Positions 32,084 to 36,116 of a stretch of 36,116 nucleotides of DNA are shown here, in pieces (positions within the stretch are counted from its first letter, which is position 1; each line of letters starts with the position of its first letter). The stretch is from assembly GCA_001872945.1 (NCBI GenBank), contig MNYC01000026.1:1-36116 (forward strand). The letters are read 5' to 3'. The notes beneath the pieces were generated by a model that had not been told where the DNA came from, did no database searches, and saw nothing but the letters and a program-made list of their open reading frames with translations. The position numbers and the translations under genes are program-made. Origin of the DNA: a bacterium CG2_30_37_16. Its GTDB lineage: Bacteria; Patescibacteriota; CPR2.

Positions 32084-32452
32084 TTAACTAGCGAGAACTT
32101 GTTTGACTTTTTCTACTACCTCAGAAAGTGTAACCTGGGATTTTACCAGATATTCATCCGCTCCAAGGGCTTTCCCTTTTTCTACATCCGATGGTTGCGA
32201 CAATGCAGACATAACAATAATCTTTGTTATTTTAGTTTCCGGAGTAGCTCTTAATATGTCCAGCACGTCAAAACCGCTAATTTTTGGCATCATAATATCC
32301 AAGAGAACTATGTCCGGTTTTTCTTTGACAGCAATGGACAGAGCTTCTTCGCCATCCGAGGCTACCACAACATTATAATTTTCTGCACCAAAACGAGCAG
32401 AATATATATCTCTTAAAGCAACATCATCTTCAACTAACATTATTTTTGGCAT
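32084..32452 (-). CDS. Stand-alone response-regulator receiver
   Basis: A 122-aa single receiver: VEDD at 7-10, phosphoacceptor Asp52 (VLLDIMMP) and a conserved Lys in YLVKSQVTLSEVV. No output domain. It starts from an AAGGAG ribosome site in a very short leader. The membrane sensor kinase gene lies directly upstream on the same strand but with its own promoter, so the two form a likely pair with separate expression levels. Closely resembles the receivers at 2488 and 6036. Confidence 0.9.
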   Translation of the reverse strand: MPKIMLVEDDVALRDIYSARFGAENYNVVVASDGEEALSIAVKEKPDIVLLDIMMPKISGFDVLDILRATPETKITKIIVMSALSQPSDVEKGKALGADEYLVKSQVTLSEVVEKVKQVLAS

Positions 32453-32469
32453 ATGAGCTCCTTAAAACC

Positions 32470-32498
32470 ATTATCTAAACTATTGTGACTTTAGTCAA
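32470..32498 (-). promoter_or_regulatory. Receiver gene promoter
   Basis: TTGACT (32493-32498), 17 bp, GATAAT (32470-32475), then a short leader with AAGGAG before the ATG at 32452. Confidence 0.75.
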
Positions 32499-32516
32499 GC
32501 ACTTCTCATTTACATT

Positions 32517-34163
32517 TTAATCAATTGATCTTGGTAATGTAAAGAGAAATTTTGAGCCGGCACCTTTTTTACTCTCTATCCAAATTTTTCCACCGTTAAG
32601 TTCCACCAGCGATCTGGTTATATAAAGCCCAAGTCCGGTTCCGCCAACTTCCCTGGTTTCGAAATCGGCTACCTGATAAAACTTTTGAAATAAATGCTTT
32701 TGATCGTCTTCGGAGATGCCAATTCCGGTGTCTGCAATGCAAACCGTGGCAAAGTCCTGATCGAAAGTAATCGAAATTTGAATGCTGCCCTCTTCTGTAT
32801 ATTTGATAGCATTTTCAATTAAGTTGTTAAGAATTTCCCTTACCTTATCCATGTCTGCGGAAACCTTTGTTGAAACTCCAATTGCTTTTTTACCGCCAAA
32901 ATTTATATTGGATTCACTAAACATTAATTTTAATTTCTTTTCGTCAGCCTTAGGTTTCATTATTTCGATAACAGACTTTATTAGATCTGTAATTTCAAAT
33001 GATGCTTTTTTAAGTTCAACCTTCTTGTCCTCTATTCTGGAAACATTAAGAAGGTCTTGCATTAAATGAGCCATTTGTCTGACCTGTGCATAGGCTTTTT
33101 CTAAAAAATCCCTAGTTTTTGGATCAATTTGGGCTGTTGGGCCCTTGGCTAAATCAATATAACCTTCAAGCGCAGTTAAGGGAGTCCTCATTTCGTGAGA
33201 TGCTGTTGAAATAAATTCTTCCTTTTGTCTTTCTAGGGCGTGTTGCTCGGTAATGTCTCGAAATACGCACAAACCCCCGCTTACTTCGCCCCCGTTATCT
33301 TTTATAGGCATATATGAACCGGAGACCTGAATTGCTTTTTTAAATTTATTAACGAAGCACATGTCGTTTCTTACAACGTTTTCCCCCGAAGACCACGTAA
33401 CAAGCATTGGGCAGCTTTTCTCGCAGACGCTTAAATCCTGATCGTCTCTTAATTTCATAACATTACCGCAAAATAAGCCACAAGCATCGGCCGATTTCCA
33501 GCCGGTTAATTCTTCAGCTGCTTCATTAAAAATGACTATTTTTCTTTCAGAATCTACCACGTAAACACCATCTGCCATGCTGGACAAAATAGCGTCATCC
33601 TTACTTTTGTCGGCAGTGAGTTTTTGAACCATTCCCTGCATTTGGGATTTTTCAGTCACGGTGCTTTTGATCAGCTTAGAATAATATGCAGCAATGATCG
33701 AAGCAAAGATAATTCCGCCTAGTTGATATCCAATTAAAACAATATTTTCCTTGTTAAAATTACCGTTAGTATCTAAAAACTGCTGATAAATAATATAGAA
33801 AACAGTCATTAAGGCAATTGCAATGCCCAGTTGTATAGAATAAATAAAAGCAAAGACAATACCAAAATAAGCCAGAAAAAATAACGGACTGTTATATCCG
33901 CCGTTTAGATTGATTAAAAGAAAACCGAGTACAGAATATATTAAAATTTCAAATTTTATAAAAAGACCTTCGTTTCTTTTTTTGATAACCCCGGCAACAG
34001 TTGTATTAAAAACGACCAATGATACAAGCGCTACTCCTAGCGGCGTATAGGGAGCGGAATTAAATTTGTTATCGGTATAATACAAAAGAACATAATAAAC
34101 AATTATTCCTAACCCTCCGAGCGAGGAAGCTATTCTGATAAACCAATACAGAAACTTACTCAT
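32517..34163 (-). CDS. Membrane sensor histidine kinase with Cys-rich PAS domain
   Basis: A 548-aa kinase. The N-terminal 165 residues hold about six membrane segments (starting FLYWFIRIASSLGGLGIIVY) with little outside the membrane, so it may sense a membrane property or small ligand. A short coiled coil is followed by a PAS domain (about 190-305) with four cysteines: Cys228, Cys232, Cys247 and Cys251 (CGLFC, CEKSCP). HisKA has His323 in STASHEMRTPLTAL. The HATPase has NLIENAIKYT, DTGIGI and GGTGLGLYI. All catalytic motifs are intact. The downstream receiver is its probable partner. The promoter at 34171-34199 gives a leaderless mRNA. Confidence 0.92.
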   Translation of the reverse strand: MSKFLYWFIRIASSLGGLGIIVYYVLLYYTDNKFNSAPYTPLGVALVSLVVFNTTVAGVIKKRNEGLFIKFEILIYSVLGFLLINLNGGYNSPLFFLAYFGIVFAFIYSIQLGIAIALMTVFYIIYQQFLDTNGNFNKENIVLIGYQLGGIIFASIIAAYYSKLIKSTVTEKSQMQGMVQKLTADKSKDDAILSSMADGVYVVDSERKIVIFNEAAEELTGWKSADACGLFCGNVMKLRDDQDLSVCEKSCPMLVTWSSGENVVRNDMCFVNKFKKAIQVSGSYMPIKDNGGEVSGGLCVFRDITEQHALERQKEEFISTASHEMRTPLTALEGYIDLAKGPTAQIDPKTRDFLEKAYAQVRQMAHLMQDLLNVSRIEDKKVELKKASFEITDLIKSVIEIMKPKADEKKLKLMFSESNINFGGKKAIGVSTKVSADMDKVREILNNLIENAIKYTEEGSIQISITFDQDFATVCIADTGIGISEDDQKHLFQKFYQVADFETREVGGTGLGLYITRSLVELNGGKIWIESKKGAGSKFLFTLPRSID

Positions 34164-34170
34164 TAATTCA

Positions 34171-34199
34171 ATTTTACAGTTTGCCTAGTTCTTTGGCAA
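34171..34199 (-). promoter_or_regulatory. Sensor kinase promoter with inverted repeat
   Basis: TTGCCA (34194-34199), 17 bp, TAAAAT (34171-34176), 7 nt to the ATG. The inverted repeat TTGCC-N9-GGCAA (34181-34199) covers the -35 box and spacer, an operator candidate. Confidence 0.7.
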
Positions 34200-34214
34200 G
34201 TTGGTTTTTTAGAG

Positions 34215-34415
34215 TTATGATTCCTTTGCGGCTACCACGTATATAAGATAAAGACCGCTTAGTCCTACAAGAGAATAAACAATTCTTGCAAGTGCGGTTG
34301 CTTCGCCTAAAATTCTAGCTACGATATCGAAGTTAAATAAACCGACAAATCCCCAGTTTAAAGCTCCAACTATAACTAAAACATAAGCAATCCAATCCAC
34401 AGCGTTCTTTTTCAT
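34215..34415 (-). CDS. DUF378 family small membrane protein
   Basis: A 66-aa protein with two membrane segments (WIAYVLVIVGALNWGFVGLF and ARIVYSLVGLSGLYLIYVVA) typical of the DUF378/YuzA family, of unknown function. The LNWGF motif after the first segment is characteristic. The frame is open upstream to 34487, but the ATG at 34415 is preferred because AAAGGAGG stands directly before it and the conserved part starts here. Confidence 0.85.
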   Translation of the reverse strand: MKKNAVDWIAYVLVIVGALNWGFVGLFNFDIVARILGEATALARIVYSLVGLSGLYLIYVVAAKES

Positions 34416-34550
34416 TTCCACCACCTCCTTTCTAATCCCCAAGATGATATAAAAATACAATAACTCTGCCTTAAAATCTTCCGCCAAACAACCAAAACAT
34501 TTTTATTAAAAAAGCAGGCTGCCTAAATTGACTGCCTGCCATATTGACTC

Positions 34551-34781
34551 TTAAAATACTCGAAAATCCGTTCCATCCGGTCTTACCACAAATACTTTGT
34601 CCTGAATCCCTAGCGGGTCTTGTCCTCCAGATTGGCTTGATGGCTGAGTTTCTTCTAGTTCTTTAAGTTTTTCTTTGCCGCCTGCTATTGCTAGTTCTTC
34701 GGTTTCAAACGATCCCTTGAGGCCATAATATTCTTCTTCAAAAGTATCAAAATCTTTCAAGTGCCATTTTCCGCAACTCAT
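34551..34781 (-). CDS. Unknown small acidic protein, 76 aa
   Basis: No family recognised. It starts MSCGKWHLKDFDTFEEEYYG, has an acidic helical middle and a flexible Ser/Gln/Gly stretch (QPSSQSGGQDP), and ends in a short beta-like segment. No membrane segment. GGGAG precedes the ATG at suitable distance. It starts 12 nt after the stop of the frameshifted gene upstream and was probably co-transcribed with it from 35178-35206. Confidence 0.6.
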   Translation of the reverse strand: MSCGKWHLKDFDTFEEEYYGLKGSFETEELAIAGGKEKLKELEETQPSSQSGGQDPLGIQDKVFVVRPDGTDFRVF

Positions 34782-34793
34782 ACAATCATCTCC

Positions 34794-35092
34794 CTAAATT
34801 CTTGTAGCGGCTTCCGCTATTTTTAGTCTAGAATATGTCTCTTTTTTGTATTCTTCTGATAACTCCTTTAGACAATTGATTGCCGCTTCCAATACTTCTT
34901 TTGATATCTCATCAATGTTATCCGCGACTTCTTTTAGAGCAAGTATTTTTTCTCGCCATTTTTGTAATTTACTTTTTGTAAAATAATCACGTATTCCACT
35001 ATTCCGTTTCGAAAAGTTCTCTTTAATGCATTGATCATTGCTGATTCACCCATTGCCAAGAAAAACCCGTCAGAACGTTCGCTCAAAGTCAT
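34794..35092 (-). pseudogene. Unknown gene interrupted by a frameshift
   Basis: Two overlapping frames look like one gene. From ATG 35092, with GGGGAG upstream, the first frame reads MTLSERSDGFFLAMGESAMI and stays open to about 34957. The second frame, shifted by -1, reads through SKLQKWREKILALKEVADNI and ends EAATRI at 34794. The whole span is 299 nt, one short of a multiple of three, so a single missing base would restore a 99-aa helical protein. The first frame is also open upstream to 35134. It may be a real pseudogene, a programmed frameshift or a sequence error. No family recognised. Confidence 0.6.
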
Positions 35093-35177
35093 TAGTATCA
35101 ACTCCCCATGATTAAGATCTTCTTCCGCCAGGATTTAGTGGTTTTTGTATTCTCCTTTTAAGGTACCTTTTGGATGC

Positions 35178-35206
35178 ATTTTATAAGTTAAAAAGCAAAG
35201 AGTCAA
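35178..35206 (-). promoter_or_regulatory. Promoter before the frameshifted gene
   Basis: TTGACT (35201-35206), 17 bp, TAAAAT (35178-35183) on the minus strand. Transcription would cover the frameshifted gene and the small genes down to 34215. It starts just after the SemiSWEET gene ends. Confidence 0.65.
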
Positions 35207-35224
35207 TTAACTGTTGTCTTTAAA

Positions 35225-35550
35225 TTAATAAATTAGCGCTAGTAGAACAATAATAAATTCTAGAATTACCCAAAAAGCATTATTGATGACAATGGCCCTT
35301 TCTTTGTGGGCTACCCCATAAATTATCCAAAACGATGCGGTAAATATGTAAAGAGACCATGTTAGAATTGATATGCCGCTGGCGCTTTTGGTAATTATTA
35401 TCTGATAGATTTGAGGTACGGAGTGAGCGGGGCTAAAACGCCAACAATAATTGCCCATTTATCAATAATTTGTACTGACTTTTTTGAATGAAGCTCTTTA
35501 AAAGTTTCTTCATTTTTTTGGTGAGAATGTAAGTGCGATGCAAGCGACAT
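35225..35550 (-). pseudogene. SemiSWEET/PQ-loop sugar transporter with a single-base frameshift
   Basis: The 3' frame (35225-35430) encodes SVPQIYQIIITKSASGISIL followed by two membrane segments, the PQ-loop pattern of SemiSWEET transporters. The first membrane segment is missing from that frame but found in the -1-shifted frame: ATG 35550 reads MSLASHLHSHQKNEETFKEL, then WAIIVGVLAPLT, which should join directly to SVPQIY. The switch lies at about 35420-35427. The span is 326 nt, one short of a multiple of three; with one base restored the protein would be 108 aa. A perfect TATAAT (35557-35562) ends 6 nt before the ATG. Either a recent pseudogene or an assembly error. Confidence 0.8.
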
Positions 35551-35556
35551 ATAAAA

Positions 35557-35562
35557 ATTATA
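35557..35562 (-). promoter_or_regulatory. SemiSWEET -10 box, leaderless
   Basis: TATAAT followed by 6 nt and the ATG at 35550. TTGCTT lies 17 bp upstream as a weak -35. Confidence 0.6.
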
Positions 35563-35604
35563 ATGATTGTGAGTGTTTTAAGCAAATATTGATTAGTTTA
35601 GTAA

Positions 35605-35629
35605 CAAAAAATGGCTTCCTTCGGGAGCT
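35605..35629 (-). terminator. Terminator after tRNA-Glu
   Basis: On the minus strand AGCTCCC (35623-35629), loop GAA, GGAAGCC (35613-35619), paired with two wobbles, then ATTTTTT. Confidence 0.75.
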
Positions 35630-35669
35630 ATTAGCTATAAGCTATCGGTAAAAATCTTTAATTTTTCTA

Positions 35670-35745
35670 TGGCAGCCCTAACGGGATTTGAACCCGTGTT
35701 ACCACCTTGAGAGGGTGGCGTCCTGGACCTCTAGACGATAGGGCC
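35670..35745 (-). tRNA. tRNA-Glu (anticodon CUC)
   Basis: A 76-nt cloverleaf. Acceptor GGCCCTA pairs with TAGGGCT (one G-U), the D-arm region TCGTCTAGAGGTCCAGGAC matches bacterial tRNA-Glu, and the anticodon stem CCACC/GGTGG encloses loop CTCTCAA with anticodon CTC. The T-arm has loop TTCAAAT. CCA is encoded, with discriminator G. It reads GAG codons. Confidence 0.97.
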
Positions 35746-35770
35746 TCGTCGGAATACCTTACAAGGTTTC

Positions 35771-35846
35771 ATAATTGCTTTATTAGCAATTATTTCATCT
35801 TTCCAGGATTCCTCCTTTTAGCAAAAAATTTATAAATTTTTTGCTA
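35771..35846. repeat. Two palindromes upstream of the tRNA
   Basis: ATAATTGCT-TTATT-AGCAATTAT (35771-35793) and a perfect 28-bp palindrome at 35819-35846 with half-site TAGCAAAAAATTTA. Between them, on the minus strand, lies an isolated AAGGAGG followed by ATG AAA TAA. Apart from these, the 338-bp gap between the tRNA and the gene at 36084 holds only the promoter at 36021-36049. Confidence 0.5.
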
Positions 35847-36020
35847 GTTATTTAACACAGGATATCTTACCATAATATCAAATTCTCCTCAATGATGTTG
35901 CGTGTGAGACCGTTGAAAAACTCCCCAAAATCCTTACTTTTTTAAAATTTCTTGAAAAAAAGCTGTCTAAAAAACATAAAAAAGGCTCATTAAATAACTT
36001 AGAAAGCGCCCCTAAAATGC

Positions 36021-36049
36021 TTGACATTTTGGCCTTAGGAAGCTAAAAT
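36021..36049 (+). promoter_or_regulatory. Promoter of the gene at the right edge
   Basis: TTGACA (36021-36026), 17 bp, TAAAAT (36044-36049). AAAATG-CTTGA-CATTTT, an inverted repeat, overlaps the -35. The leader of about 28 nt ends in GGAGGG. Confidence 0.85.
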
Positions 36050-36083
36050 ATAAATAAGTTAGTTATTAATTTTGGAGGGTTAG

Positions 36084-36116
36084 ATGGCTTTTAAAAAACA
36101 TACCACCGATTCATTT
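36084..36116 (+). CDS. Start of a gene cut by the window edge
   Basis: Eleven codons are visible (MAFKKHTTDSF). The start is supported by TTTGGAGGG at good spacing and a strong promoter. Too little remains to assign a function. Confidence 0.65.
   Translation, partial: MAFKKHTTDSF

Noticed and set aside
35070-35084. CGAACGTTCTG near the frameshifted gene as a second SOS box
   Set aside because: It lacks the N4 spacer between GAAC and GTTC and lies inside coding sequence, away from a promoter.
1-36116. CRISPR array, prophage or toxin-antitoxin pair
   Set aside because: No regularly spaced repeats, phage structural genes or recognisable toxin-antitoxin pair were seen in the window.

Overview
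The window looks like part of the chromosome of an ultra-small, host-associated type bacterium of the Candidate Phyla Radiation (Patescibacteria). This is inferred from several things together: strongly AT-rich sequence, very tight gene packing, an archaeal-genre aspartyl-tRNA synthetase, a VirD4/TraD-like ATPase outside any conjugation cluster, reduced regulators and a shortened division/cell-wall cluster. UGA is used as a stop (for example murG), so this is the standard bacterial code and not the UGA=Gly code of Gracilibacteria. No phage, insertion-sequence transposase or CRISPR array is visible. The exact lineage cannot be given from sequence alone.

Layout. 1-290: a small GC-richer MITE-like repeat and A/T repeats. 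288-4400: lexA with an SOS operator, an unknown gene, a small membrane protein plus a glyoxalase-II-like hydrolase, a lone receiver, and two intramembrane proteases (rhomboid and site-2 type). 4450-7560: an operon of sensor kinase, receiver, recO and an unknown gene. 7740-16390: a division/cell-wall cluster mraZ-ftsL-ftsI-mraY-ftsW-murG-murC-ftsQ. It lacks rsmH, and a large structured element sits where rsmH normally lies. 16560-23940 (minus): a VirD4-like ATPase with a sigma-region-4/winged-helix regulator, then topA and dprA. 23950-25640: a lytic transglycosylase operon behind a long leader that looks like a transcription attenuator or riboswitch. 25660-26007: two strong promoters driving a gene-less, highly structured RNA. 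26010-32013 (minus): one seven-gene operon aspS-scpA-scpB-rluB-dacA-der-pth. 32050-34200 (minus): a receiver and a membrane sensor kinase. 34200-36116: small genes, two of them broken by single-base frameshifts (one a SemiSWEET transporter), tRNA-Glu(CUC), and the start of a further gene.

Three themes stand out. (1) Many genes that begin a transcript have a -10 box exactly 6-7 nt before the start codon, so their mRNAs should be leaderless, while genes inside operons use Shine-Dalgarno sequences. (2) The RNA at 25773-26007 shows its apical loop sequence as the near-perfect complement (19 pairs, one bulge) of 8434-8452, beside the structured element between mraZ and ftsL. This suggests either an sRNA-target pair controlling division or a shared RNA motif. 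(3) The transglycosylase leader contains a 10-nt segment perfectly complementary to the middle of its own terminator, the hallmark of an attenuation switch. Neither RNA matches a family I recognise.
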